From: Methylobacterium nonmethylotrophicum
Lineage (GTDB): Bacteria > Pseudomonadota > Alphaproteobacteria > Rhizobiales > Beijerinckiaceae
Direction: 5' to 3'
Assembly (NCBI RefSeq): GCF_004745635.1
Contig: NZ_SRLB01000051.1
Location: 1 to 32,180, forward strand
Length of the DNA: 32,180 nucleotides
Under the pieces are notes generated by a model that was not told the origin of the DNA, did no database searches, and saw nothing but the letters and a program-made list of their open reading frames with translations. Shown here piece by piece: positions 22,276-29,960 of this stretch (its first letter is position 1; the number at the start of each line of letters is the position of its first letter). Made by a program: the position numbers and the translations under genes.

Positions 22276-22893
22276 TCAAGCCTCACGGTCACCCGCCGGC
22301 AGATCCGCGAACAGGTCCGGATGTCGCAGGCGCAGGGTCTGGGTCAGGCAGAGCGTCTTCATGTCGGCGATCCCGCCGCGATCGGCCATGGCGGCGAGAT
22401 CGTGAAGCGCGATCTCCACCACCTCGATGCTCTCGTGCTCCTCCGCGAGGCCCCCGCCCGTCCCCTCGCGGTCGGCGGCCCGGTAGGGCGCGAGGAAGAG
22501 GTCCATCCGCTCGGTCGAGAGGCCCGGCAGCGCCCAGACCCGGCCGGCGGGCTCGAGCCGCGACAGCCGCAGGCCGACCTCCTCGAACGCCTCGCGCCGG
22601 GCGCAGGCCTCCGGATCGTCCTCCTCGCGCAGGCCCGCCGGCGCCTCCAGCACCGACGGCGTGCCGTCGACGAAGCAGGGCGGCGTGCGGAACTGCCGCA
22701 CCAGCAGGGCGACGCGGCGCTCGGGATCGTAGGGCAGCACGGCCACGGCGGGCCCGTGATCCTCGATCTCGCGGGTGATGCGGCTGCCATCCGGCATCCG
22801 CACCTCCGCGACGAGGTAGCGCGCCCAGCCCTCGTAGACCGTGCGGGTGCCCTCGATGCGCGGCGCATCCGGGTCGGGCCTCTCCCGGGTCAC
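22276..22893 (-). CDS. Nudix hydrolase, NudK-like (GDP-mannose / nucleoside-diphosphate-sugar pyrophosphatase)
   Basis: 205 residues. The Nudix box reads AGLREEDDPEAC then ARREAFEEVGL; the REAFEEVG core with its two catalytic Glu is intact. The box is one residue shorter than the GX5E form, as in E. coli NudK. VRQFRTPP upstream, PGLSTERMDLFLAPY after the box, and GLAEEHESIEVVEI near the C-terminus also match NudK-type enzymes. The predicted reaction is hydrolysis of a nucleoside diphosphate sugar to NMP and sugar phosphate. The start is GTG at 22893, overlapping the TusA-like stop (GTGA), with GGGAGAG upstream, so the two are co-translated. Confidence 0.85.
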   Translation of the reverse strand: MTRERPDPDAPRIEGTRTVYEGWARYLVAEVRMPDGSRITREIEDHGPAVAVLPYDPERRVALLVRQFRTPPCFVDGTPSVLEAPAGLREEDDPEACARREAFEEVGLRLSRLEPAGRVWALPGLSTERMDLFLAPYRAADREGTGGGLAEEHESIEVVEIALHDLAAMADRGGIADMKTLCLTQTLRLRHPDLFADLPAGDREA

Positions 22894-23171
22894 GCGGCAC
22901 TCTCCCGGTCGTCGGCGTCGTGACGGGTCTCATCCTGGCTGCAGCCGGCGCCGCGGCGGATGTCGAAGGTCAGGACGCCGTCGTCCTTGAGCACCCGCTC
23001 GAGGTGGTCGCCGCGCTCGCGCAGGAGGTTGGGGATGTCGATGGCGGCCAGCGGGTCGGTGCAGCGCACCGACAGGCCGTCGCCGGGCGCGAGGCCGCGC
23101 AGGGCCTTCGCGGTGCGCAGGACCGGAAGGGGGCATCTGAGCCCGCGCAGGTCGAGGTCGTGGCGTCGCAT
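22890..23171 (-). CDS. TusA-family sulfur carrier protein
   Basis: 93 residues. LDLRGLRCPLPVLRTAKAL carries the family CPxP motif (C13), followed by LAPGDGLSVRCTDPLAAIDIPNLL, the normal TusA fold order. The conserved Cys carries persulfide sulfur in tRNA thiolation, molybdopterin or sulfur-oxidation pathways. The C-terminal 20 residues (CSQDETRHDADDRES) are an unusual acidic extension with one extra Cys. ATG at 23171. Its stop overlaps the start of the NudK-like gene by four bases. Confidence 0.88.
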   Translation of the reverse strand: MRRHDLDLRGLRCPLPVLRTAKALRGLAPGDGLSVRCTDPLAAIDIPNLLRERGDHLERVLKDDGVLTFDIRRGAGCSQDETRHDADDRESAA

Positions 23172-23226
23172 GATCGCTCGGGTGTCGTTGTCCGGTTCCG
23201 GTTGAGCATATCCGGCGCAGACGAGA

Positions 23227-23258
23227 AAGCCCGGCGCGGGGCATCCCGCGCCGGGCTT
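23227..23258 (-). terminator. intrinsic terminator of the Gly/Tyr-rich protein gene
   Basis: AAGCCCGGCGCGGG and CCCGCGCCGGGCTT pair perfectly over 14 bp with a 4-base loop; on the minus strand the stem is followed by TTCTCGT. It lies 38 bases beyond the stop at 23297. Confidence 0.85.
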
Positions 23259-23296
23259 CCTTTGCAGACCTGTCCCGTCAGGGACGGTCCCGCCGA

Positions 23297-23737
23297 TCAG
23301 TAGCCGTAGCCGTAATAGCCGTAGGACGGGTAGCTGTAGCCGTAGGACGGGTAGCTGTAGCCGTAGGACGGATAGGCGTAGCCGCCGACCGGGGCGTAGC
23401 CGCCGTAATAGCCGCCATAGGCCGGGTAGCCGTAGCCGTAGGACGAGGCGGACCCCGCCGCGATGGCGCCGCCGATGATGCCGAGGGCCGCACCGGCCGC
23501 CAGCGCGCCGCCGGCGCCGATGCCGCGACGGTAGCCGTAGCCGCGGTAGCCGTAGCCGCGATAGCCGCCGCCGTAATAGCCGCCGCCGCGCCAGCGCACC
23601 TGGTCGACGGTCGCGCCCGAGCCGGCGATCGCCGCCGAGGTGGCGGCCGGCAGCGGGGCGGCCTGGGCGCCGACGGTGCCGGCGGTCAGGGCCGCAGCGG
23701 CGCCGGCCGCGAGGGCGAGGGTGGTGATGCGCGACAT
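23297..23737 (-). CDS. secreted Gly/Tyr-rich repeat protein
   Basis: 146 residues. A signal peptide (about 1-26, ending AQA-AP) precedes a short segment with VDQVRWRGGGYYGGGYRG, a glycine-zipper-like hydrophobic stretch (GAGGALAAGAALGIIGGAIAAG, about 73-94) and a C-terminal Tyr/Gly/Pro/Ser repeat (YPSYGYS units). Glycine-zipper segments of this kind occur in outer-membrane-associated proteins; Tyr/Gly repeats suit surface or matrix packing. ATG at 23737. A perfect sigma-EcfG-type promoter lies about 50 bases upstream and a palindrome just beyond it; a strong terminator follows. The precise function is unknown. Confidence 0.8.
   Translation of the reverse strand: MSRITTLALAAGAAAALTAGTVGAQAAPLPAATSAAIAGSGATVDQVRWRGGGYYGGGYRGYGYRGYGYRRGIGAGGALAAGAALGIIGGAIAAGSASSYGYGYPAYGGYYGGYAPVGGYAYPSYGYSYPSYGYSYPSYGYYGYGY
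23320..23382. repeat. 21-bp tandem repeat coding for PSYGYSY units
   Basis: Two identical units (23320-23340 and 23341-23361) and one with three base changes (23362-23382). The unit length of 21 bp keeps the frame; each copy adds seven residues to the Tyr/Gly-rich tail. Confidence 0.9.
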
Positions 23738-23783
23738 GCTGATCTCTCCGATCGTGTGAGGAACGTGCCCCGTTGGCCTCAAG

Positions 23784-23809
23784 AACGGTCAAGGGCCGGC
23801 CTCTGTTCC
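23784..23809 (-). promoter_or_regulatory. sigma-EcfG-type general stress promoter
   Basis: On the minus strand the site reads GGAAC-N17-CGTT, exact in both elements. The expected transcription start is about 40 bases before the ATG of the Gly/Tyr-rich protein. Confidence 0.78.
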
Positions 23810-23823
23810 AAGATTCCGGCTCG

Positions 23824-23840
23824 ATTGACGAACCGTCAAT
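23824..23840. promoter_or_regulatory. perfect palindrome, likely operator
   Basis: ATTGACG-AAC-CGTCAAT: two perfect 7-base arms with a 3-base spacer, a size and shape typical of a dimeric helix-turn-helix protein site. It sits 14 bases upstream of the -35 of the EcfG-type promoter, an activator-like position. The cognate protein is unknown. Confidence 0.5.
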
Positions 23841-24000
23841 CGGTATCGGCTACGCTTTCTCGCATGATCAGCCGCCGGCCCGCGTGCGCCGCCGCACTCG
23901 GCTCGACTGTCGCCGCCGGCTCCGTCCCGTCCGGATAAGCTTGCCGCGCCGGATCGGCTTGGGGCCGGGCCCGCCCCTCGTCCCGATCCGCGACCGGACC

Positions 24001-25368
24001 TCAGAACGCGCAGGCGCCGAAGGCCGGGTCGACCGAGCCGCGCCACGGCCCGTCATAGAGCGCGAGCAGGTCCTCGGCCCGGCTGCGCGAGGCCGCGATG
24101 GCCTGGAGCGGCGCGAGGTAGAGCGTCTCGTCGCGCCCCTGCGGGTCGAGCCGGGCCCGCGCCCTCAGGCCCGCCTCGGCGAGCGCCAGCGCGTCGCGGG
24201 CGAGCTCCCGCAGGCGCCGGTTGCCCGCCGGCGCCTCGAGCCCGAGGCGCGGCACCTCGGCCCGCATCGCCTCGCGCTCCGCCGCGGTGAGGTCCCGCAC
24301 CAGCTGCCAGGCGCCGTCGAGGGCGGCCGGGTCGTAGTAGAGCCCGGTCCAGAACGCGGCCTGCGCGGCGATCATGTTGGCGTCGCCGACATCGGCCCCG
24401 CGCATCTCCAGGAAGCGCTTCAGCCGCACCTCCGGGAAGGCGGTCGAGGCGTGGTTGGCCCAGTCCGACACGGTGGCGCGCTCGCCCGGCAGGGCGGCGA
24501 GCCGCCCCTCCATCAGGTCGCGGAACGAGGCGCCGCTGACGTCGTGGTAGGTCTCGCCGCGCTTGACGAAGTACATCGGCACGTCGAGGAGCCAGTCCGC
24601 ATAGGCCTCGTAGCCGAATCCCTCGTCGAACGCGAAGGGCAGCATGCCGGTGCGGTCGGGGTCGGTGTCGCGCCAGATCGCGGAGCGGCGCGACAGGAAG
24701 CCGTTCGGCTTGCCGTCGGTGAAGGGCGAGTTGGCGAAGAGCGCGGTCGCGACCGGCTGCAGCGCGAGGCCGACCCGCATCTTCGTCACCATGTCGGCCT
24801 CGGACGAGAAGTCGAGGTTCACCTGCACGGTGGCGGTGCGCAGCATCATGTCGAGGCCGAGGCTCCCGACCTTCGGCATGTACCCCTTCATGATGCGGTA
24901 GCGGCTCTTCGGCATCACGGGCGTCTCGTCCCGCGTCCATTTCGGGCTCATGCCGAGGGTGAGGAAGCCGATGCCGAGGGGATCGGCGGCCTGGCGCACC
25001 GCGTCGAGGTGCTGGCTCAGCTCGTGGGCGGTGGCGTGGACGTCGGGCAGCGGCGCGCCCGAGAGCTCGAACTGGCCGCCGGGCTCCAGCGAGATCGCGC
25101 CCCCGCCCTCGACGGCCGCAAGGCCGATCACCCGGCCGGCATCCTCGATCGTCTCCCAGCCGGTGACCGCGCGCAGGCCCTCGAGCAGGGCGGCAATGCC
25201 GCGCTCGCCGTCATAGGGCACCGGCGCGTGGTCGGCGCGGTAGAACGGGACCTTCTCGTGCTCGGTGCCGATGGCGAAGGCGTCGTGCGGCTTCTCGCCG
25301 GCTGCGAACCACTCGATCAGCTCGGACCGCGCGCTGAGCGGGGTCGCGTCGGACACGTCGCGCGCCAT
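24001..25368 (-). CDS. gshA: glutamate-cysteine ligase (glutathione synthesis, first step)
   Basis: 455 residues, the length of the plant/alphaproteobacterial type. Matching features are AIGTEHEKVPF (ATP/Glu site), EGGGAISLEPGGQFELSGAP, MSPKWTRDETPVMPKSRYRIM, LMLRTATVQVNLDFSSE-like text around residue 180 and ANSPFTDGKPNGFLSRRS. The enzyme joins glutamate and cysteine using ATP (EC 6.3.2.2) in the cytoplasm; relatives are regulated by an intersubunit disulfide. ATG at 25368 has GAGGTGG nearby. It is a single-gene unit, divergent from the SOS-box gene at 25634. Confidence 0.96.
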   Translation of the reverse strand: MARDVSDATPLSARSELIEWFAAGEKPHDAFAIGTEHEKVPFYRADHAPVPYDGERGIAALLEGLRAVTGWETIEDAGRVIGLAAVEGGGAISLEPGGQFELSGAPLPDVHATAHELSQHLDAVRQAADPLGIGFLTLGMSPKWTRDETPVMPKSRYRIMKGYMPKVGSLGLDMMLRTATVQVNLDFSSEADMVTKMRVGLALQPVATALFANSPFTDGKPNGFLSRRSAIWRDTDPDRTGMLPFAFDEGFGYEAYADWLLDVPMYFVKRGETYHDVSGASFRDLMEGRLAALPGERATVSDWANHASTAFPEVRLKRFLEMRGADVGDANMIAAQAAFWTGLYYDPAALDGAWQLVRDLTAAEREAMRAEVPRLGLEAPAGNRRLRELARDALALAEAGLRARARLDPQGRDETLYLAPLQAIAASRSRAEDLLALYDGPWRGSVDPAFGACAF

Positions 25369-25580
25369 GCGCCACCTCGTGCTTAGAACGAAAACGATGT
25401 CTCCCGGCGGGCCTGCGACCCACCGTCAAGGTTGCGCCTAAATAGGCCGCGGACGACCGAGCCGCAACGCGGCCCCATCATACCCCTGGGGCGCATGTCC
25501 CCCCTGTCCTGGTGCCGGGCCGGCTTCGCGCCCCGTCAACCAACCGTTCACCACGCTGCCCGGATCCGGGATGCCCCCCT

Positions 25581-25609
25581 TTGACACGGAACAAAACAAG
25601 AACAAACAT
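25581..25609 (+). promoter_or_regulatory. SOS promoter with LexA box
   Basis: TTGACA (25581-25586) is a perfect -35 element. GAACAAAACAAGAAC (25589-25603) is GAAC-N7-GAAC, the direct-repeat LexA operator of alphaproteobacteria (GTTC-N7-GTTC on the other strand). A weak -10, AAACAT, follows at 17-base spacing (25604-25609). LexA bound here would cover the promoter. The next start codon is 25 bases downstream. Confidence 0.85.
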
Positions 25610-25633
25610 ACGTCCATCGGAAGGGGACAGACC

Positions 25634-25738
25634 ATGAACATACGCAAGTTCCTCCTCGGTGTCACGGAGATCGCCTCGATGGGCCTGCTCACCGGCGCGA
25701 TCGCCCTGTGGGCGGTGGCGCTCTCGCCGATGCATTGA
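25634..25738 (+). CDS. 34-residue SOS-controlled inner-membrane peptide, SidA-like candidate
   Basis: A short gene with AAGGGGA seven bases before its ATG. The product begins MNIRKFLLGVTEIASMG, with two basic residues at the N-terminus, followed by one membrane span (about 14-31, including LLTGAIALWAVALS) and a short tail ending PMH. The predicted orientation is N-terminus in, C-terminus out. The LexA box and -35 element just upstream make it a likely DNA-damage-induced gene. Size, topology and control resemble Caulobacter SidA, a 29-residue SOS-induced inner-membrane inhibitor of division that acts on FtsW/FtsN. That is an analogy from architecture; I cannot align the sequences here. A 153-base gap with a weak hairpin (25787-25803) separates it from dnaE. 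Confidence 0.75.
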   Translation: MNIRKFLLGVTEIASMGLLTGAIALWAVALSPMH

Positions 25739-25891
25739 CGGGCCTCCGTTGCCGCACGGCCACGACCGGGATGGTTCCGTCGATTTGCCGGTGAATCCCC
25801 GGCGATTTTCGCCTCGGTGAGGTGCGGCAGGCCGTGACTCTCCGGGCTTCGCCGGGAATCCTACCTCGCTCGAACCGGAGCGAGAGTCGCC

Positions 25892-28800
25892 TTGCAGATC
25901 CTGAAGCCCGTCGGCTACGTCCACCTGCACGTCCACTCCTCCTACTCCCTGCTCGAGGGCGCGCTGAAGATCGGCGACCTCGTGAAGGCCGCGGGCGCCG
26001 ACCGGCAGCCGGCGCTGGCGCTCACCGACACCAACAACCTGTTCGGGGCGCTCGAATTCTCCGAGAAGGCGGCGGGCTCCGGCATACAGCCGATCGCCGG
26101 GATGCAGCTCAGCGTCGCCTTCGAGGCGGCCGAGGGCGGCAAGCTCAACGCCGCGCACCCGCACGTCGTGCTGCTCGCCAAGGACGAGACCGGCTACGGC
26201 CACCTGCTGCGCCTGGCGAGCCGGGCCTATTTCGACAACGAGATCGGCGAGGCGCCCCGCGTCTCCGCGCAGGCGCTCGCCGAATGCGCCGGCGGGCTGA
26301 TCGCGCTCACCGGGGGGCTGGGCGGACCGGTCGATGCGGCCCTGCGCGCCGGCCGGCCCGAGCTGGCGCTCGCCCGGCTCGAAGCCCTGAAAGGCGCCTT
26401 CGGCGAGGCCAACCTCTACGTCGAGGTGCAGCGCCACGGCCTTCCCGACGAGCGCGCGGTCGAGGGCGAGCTGATCCGCCTCGCCGACCGGCACGGCCTG
26501 TCGCTCGTCGCCACGAACGAGCCCTACTTCGCCAAGCCGGACGATTACGAAGCCCACGACGCACTCCTCGCCATCGCGGAAGGCCGCCTCGTCTCCGACG
26601 ACAAGCGCCGGCGCCTGACCCCGCGCCACGCCTTCAAGACCCGGGCCGAAATGGCCGAGCTGTTTCGCGACCTGCCCGATGCGCTCGCCGCCACGGTCGA
26701 GATCGCGATGCGCTGCGCCTGCCGGGCGCGCACCCGCAAGCCCATCCTGCCGAGCTTCGGCGCGCCGAGCCTCACCACACCGGCGCAAGGCACGCCGGAG
26801 GGCGCCGCCGCGCAGGCCCTGGCCGCCGCCGCGACGACGGCTGTGGCCAAGGAGATCGCCACCGACGAGGCGGCGGAGCTGCGCCGCCAGGCGGAGGAAG
26901 GCCTGACCGAGCGCCTGCGCCAGCACGGCCCGGCCGAGGGGCTGACGGAGAAGGATTACCGCGACCGGCTCGAATACGAGATCCGCGTCATCACCAACAT
27001 GAAGTTCCCGGGCTACTTCCTGATCGTCTCGGACTTCATCAAGTGGGCCAAGGAGCACGACATCCCGGTCGGGCCCGGCCGCGGATCGGGCGCCGGCTCG
27101 CTCGTCGCCTGGTCGCTCCTCATCACCGACCTCGACCCGATCCGCTTCGGCCTCCTCTTCGAGCGCTTCCTCAACCCCGAGCGCGTCTCGATGCCGGATT
27201 TCGACATCGACTTCTGCGTCGAGGGCCGCGAGCGGGTGATCCGCTACGTGCAGGAGCGCTACGGCGAGGGCCAAGTCGGGCAGATCATCACCTTCGGCAC
27301 CCTGCTCGCCCGCGGCGTGCTGCGTGACGTCGGCCGGGTGCTGGAGATGCCCTACGGCCAGGTCGACAAGCTGACGAAGCTGGTGCCGCAGAACCCGGCC
27401 AACCCCGTGACGCTGGCCCAGGCGATCGAGGGCGAGCCGAAGCTCCAGAGCGCGATCGAGGAGGAGCCGGTCGTCGCCCGCCTGATGAGCATCGCCAAGA
27501 AGCTCGAGGGCCTGCACCGCCACGCCTCGACCCACGCCGCCGGCGTGGTGATCGGCGACCGGCCGCTGGAAGAACTGGTGCCGCTCTACCGCGATCCGAA
27601 GACCGGGATGCGGGTGACCCAGTTCAACATGAAGTGGGTCGAGCAGGCGGGCCTGGTGAAGTTCGACTTCCTCGGCCTCAAGACCCTGACGGTGCTCCGC
27701 GCCGCCACCGACCTCCTGAAGCGGCGCGGCATCGAGGTCGATCTCCCCTCGCTGCCGATCGACGATCCCCTCACCTACGAGCGCCTGCGCAAGGGCGAGA
27801 CGGTCGGGGTGTTCCAGGTGGAATCGGCCGGCATGCGCAAGGCGCTGGTCGAGATGTGCGCCGACCGGTTCGAGGACATCATCGCCCTCGTGGCGCTCTA
27901 CCGCCCGGGCCCGATGGCCAACATCCCGGTCTATTGCGAGCGCAAGCTCGGCCGCGACGCCGGCAACGAGAAGAACTGGTACCCGCACGAGAAGCTGGAG
28001 CCGATCCTCGCCGAGACTTTTGGCATCATCGTCTACCAGGAACAGGTGATGGAGGTGGCCAAGGTCCTGGCCGGCTACTCGCTCGGCGACGCCGACCTCC
28101 TGCGCCGCGCCATGGGCAAGAAGATCAAGGCGGAGATGGACGCCCAGCGCGACCGCTTCGTGAAGGGCGCGGTCGAGCGCGGCCTCGACAAGGCCAAGGC
28201 CAACGAGATCTTCGACCTCTTGGCCAAGTTCGCCGATTACGGCTTCAACAAGTCGCACGCGGCGGCCTACGCGCTGATCACCTACCAGACCGCCTATCTC
28301 AAGGCGAATTACCCGGTCGAGTTCATGGCCGCCTCGATGTCGCTCGACATCGACAACACCGACAAGCTCGCCGAACTGCGCCAGGACGCGCAGCGCCTCG
28401 GCATCAAGGTCGAGCCGCCGAACGTGAACCGCTCCGGCGTCACCTTCGAGGTGCATGACGGCGCGATCCGCTACGCGCTCGCCGCCATCAAGGGCGTCGG
28501 CCGCGCCGCCGTCGAGGCGATCGTGCAGGCCCGCGCAGACAAACCCTTCCGCGATCTCGGCGACTTCGCCCGGCGCCTCAACCCGAAGCTCGTCAACAAG
28601 CGCACCCTGGAGAGCCTGGTGGCGGCCGGCGCCCTCGACGCGATCGAGCCCGACCGGGCCAAGGCCTTCGCCGCCGTCGAGCCGATGATGCGCCTCGCCC
28701 AAGGCGCGGCGGAGGCCGAGACCGTCGGCATGATGGACATGTTCGGCGGCGTCGCGGCCGCCGAGGTGTCCTTGCGCATCCCGCCCCACGAGCCCTGGCC

Positions 28801-29425
28801 GATGGCCGACCGGCTCAAGCGCGAATACGACGCGGTCGGCTTCTTCCTCTCCGGCCATCCCCTCGACGAGTACGGCGACCTGTTGCAAAAGCTCCGGGTC
28901 CAGACCTGGGCCGAGTTCTGCCGCTCGGTCCGCGCCGGCACCTCGAGCGTCGGCCGGGTGGCGGCAAGCGTGCTCGACCGCGCCGAGCGCCGCACCAAGA
29001 CCGGCAACAAGCTTGGCATCGTCACCCTCTCGGACCAGACCGGCCATTTCGAGGCGATCATCTTCTCGGAGGGCCTCCAGCATTACCGCGACCTCCTGGA
29101 GCCCGGCGCCGCCCTGGTGCTCCAGCTCCAGGCCAGCACCGAGGGCGAGGACGTGCGCGCCCGCATCCAGACCTGCGAACCCCTCGACCAGGCCGCCTCC
29201 CGCCACCAGAAGGGCATGCGGATCTACCTGCGCGACGAGCGCCCGATCGTGAGCGTGCAGCAGCGGCTGCAGGTGCGCGGCGAGGGCGAGGTGTCGCTGA
29301 TCCTGATCCTCGACGAGGGTGAGCGGGAGGTGGAGGTGAAGCTGGGGGGGAAGTATCAGGCGACGCCGCAGATCGCGGGGGCGCTGCGGGCGGTGCCGGG
29401 GGTGGTGCAGGTGGAGGTGAGTTGA
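25892..29425 (+). CDS. dnaE: DNA polymerase III alpha subunit, replicative type
   Basis: 1177 residues. The N-terminal PHP domain opens with GYVHLHVHSSYSLLEGA. The polymerase core has GPGRGSGAGSLVAW and the catalytic triad PDFDIDF (D436, D438, D440), then FLGLKTLTVL, YRPGPMANIP and GFNKSHAAAYA. A helix-hairpin-helix (AIKGVGRAAVEAIV, about 865) and an OB fold (GIVTLSDQTGHFEAIIF, about 1035) complete the order of DnaE1. The length and HhH/OB order fit the replicative enzyme, not the shorter SOS mutagenic DnaE2, and no imuA/imuB lies nearby. The start is TTG at 25892 (CGGAG upstream), which places the PHP motif correctly. The last 30 codons switch to G-ending codons. Confidence 0.96.
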   Translation: MQILKPVGYVHLHVHSSYSLLEGALKIGDLVKAAGADRQPALALTDTNNLFGALEFSEKAAGSGIQPIAGMQLSVAFEAAEGGKLNAAHPHVVLLAKDETGYGHLLRLASRAYFDNEIGEAPRVSAQALAECAGGLIALTGGLGGPVDAALRAGRPELALARLEALKGAFGEANLYVEVQRHGLPDERAVEGELIRLADRHGLSLVATNEPYFAKPDDYEAHDALLAIAEGRLVSDDKRRRLTPRHAFKTRAEMAELFRDLPDALAATVEIAMRCACRARTRKPILPSFGAPSLTTPAQGTPEGAAAQALAAAATTAVAKEIATDEAAELRRQAEEGLTERLRQHGPAEGLTEKDYRDRLEYEIRVITNMKFPGYFLIVSDFIKWAKEHDIPVGPGRGSGAGSLVAWSLLITDLDPIRFGLLFERFLNPERVSMPDFDIDFCVEGRERVIRYVQERYGEGQVGQIITFGTLLARGVLRDVGRVLEMPYGQVDKLTKLVPQNPANPVTLAQAIEGEPKLQSAIEEEPVVARLMSIAKKLEGLHRHASTHAAGVVIGDRPLEELVPLYRDPKTGMRVTQFNMKWVEQAGLVKFDFLGLKTLTVLRAATDLLKRRGIEVDLPSLPIDDPLTYERLRKGETVGVFQVESAGMRKALVEMCADRFEDIIALVALYRPGPMANIPVYCERKLGRDAGNEKNWYPHEKLEPILAETFGIIVYQEQVMEVAKVLAGYSLGDADLLRRAMGKKIKAEMDAQRDRFVKGAVERGLDKAKANEIFDLLAKFADYGFNKSHAAAYALITYQTAYLKANYPVEFMAASMSLDIDNTDKLAELRQDAQRLGIKVEPPNVNRSGVTFEVHDGAIRYALAAIKGVGRAAVEAIVQARADKPFRDLGDFARRLNPKLVNKRTLESLVAAGALDAIEPDRAKAFAAVEPMMRLAQGAAEAETVGMMDMFGGVAAAEVSLRIPPHEPWPMADRLKREYDAVGFFLSGHPLDEYGDLLQKLRVQTWAEFCRSVRAGTSSVGRVAASVLDRAERRTKTGNKLGIVTLSDQTGHFEAIIFSEGLQHYRDLLEPGAALVLQLQASTEGEDVRARIQTCEPLDQAASRHQKGMRIYLRDERPIVSVQQRLQVRGEGEVSLILILDEGEREVEVKLGGKYQATPQIAGALRAVPGVVQVEVS

Positions 29426-29647
29426 GGGGGCCTTGCAGGCCGTTCGATGTGCAAAACGGCGCCGACAACCTCCTCATCATTTGGAGTTCCAGTAAGCGGT
29501 TGGGGGAACGACGACGCGAAACCTGGGGCGGTGCCTGTATCGCGACGGGATTGGGCAGTGCTCCGGGATGTAACGGTTCCTCAGCCGCGCGCAGCCTGAT
29601 TGCCGAGCCCGGCTTTGGTTTTTTCTCGGCGCCTGAAAGACTAACGC

Positions 29648-29875
29648 ATGAAACATGAAGACTTTATATTTGCTCTAGAGAATCTTGAAAAAATCCATTC
29701 GCATGTCGGCTTCGATTGCGAAATATGGCTAAAATCAGGGGATAAAATTTATGGTCGCCCGGAAATTGTCGAGGGTAAAAGTGTCCTTTTTGTTATCGAG
29801 AGCGCTGATCCAGTCGGACCGATTCATTTCAATGCCAATGACGTCGTGGCCGTTAGGATAACATCCTCGATTTAG
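29648..29875 (+). CDS. AT-rich small protein of unknown function, likely acquired
   Basis: 75 residues, beginning MKHEDFIFALENLEKIHSHVG, then FDCEIWLKSGDKIYGRPEIVEG, and ending VAVRITSSI. Alternating beta segments in the middle and C-terminus (CEIWLKSGDKIYG, SVLFVIES, DVVAVRI) could form a small SH3- or Sm-like barrel. Base composition and codon use (AAA, ATA, TTT, GAA) are far AT-richer than anything else in the window, pointing to recent transfer. GAAAGAC precedes the ATG. No neighbouring transfer genes are visible except the AT-richer region to the right. Confidence 0.65.
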   Translation: MKHEDFIFALENLEKIHSHVGFDCEIWLKSGDKIYGRPEIVEGKSVLFVIESADPVGPIHFNANDVVAVRITSSI

Positions 29876-29960
29876 TCGGTTTGTATGGCATGCTGCGCCA
29901 CGCGCACAATAGTCGCAGGCGCCGATATTTCGATCATTCAATATTCGTGCAGGGATATCG

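Noticed and set aside
23864..23938. 24-residue frame starting MISRRPACAAALG
   Set aside because: No ribosome site, no conserved pattern, and the frame is too short to judge.
25478..29206. A 1242-residue open frame antisense to dnaE
   Set aside because: The reverse strand of a GC-rich gene often stays open. The translation is Gly/Val/Glu/His-rich without motifs, while the plus strand encodes full-length DnaE.
25892..29425. dnaE as the SOS mutagenic dnaE2 because of the nearby LexA box
   Set aside because: Length and domain order fit DnaE1, imuA and imuB are missing, and the LexA box directly serves the small gene.
29602..29630. Hairpin with a T-rich loop (GCCGAG and CTCGGC) before the AT-rich gene
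   Set aside because: The arms are only six bases and the T-run lies in the loop, so it does not resemble a working terminator.
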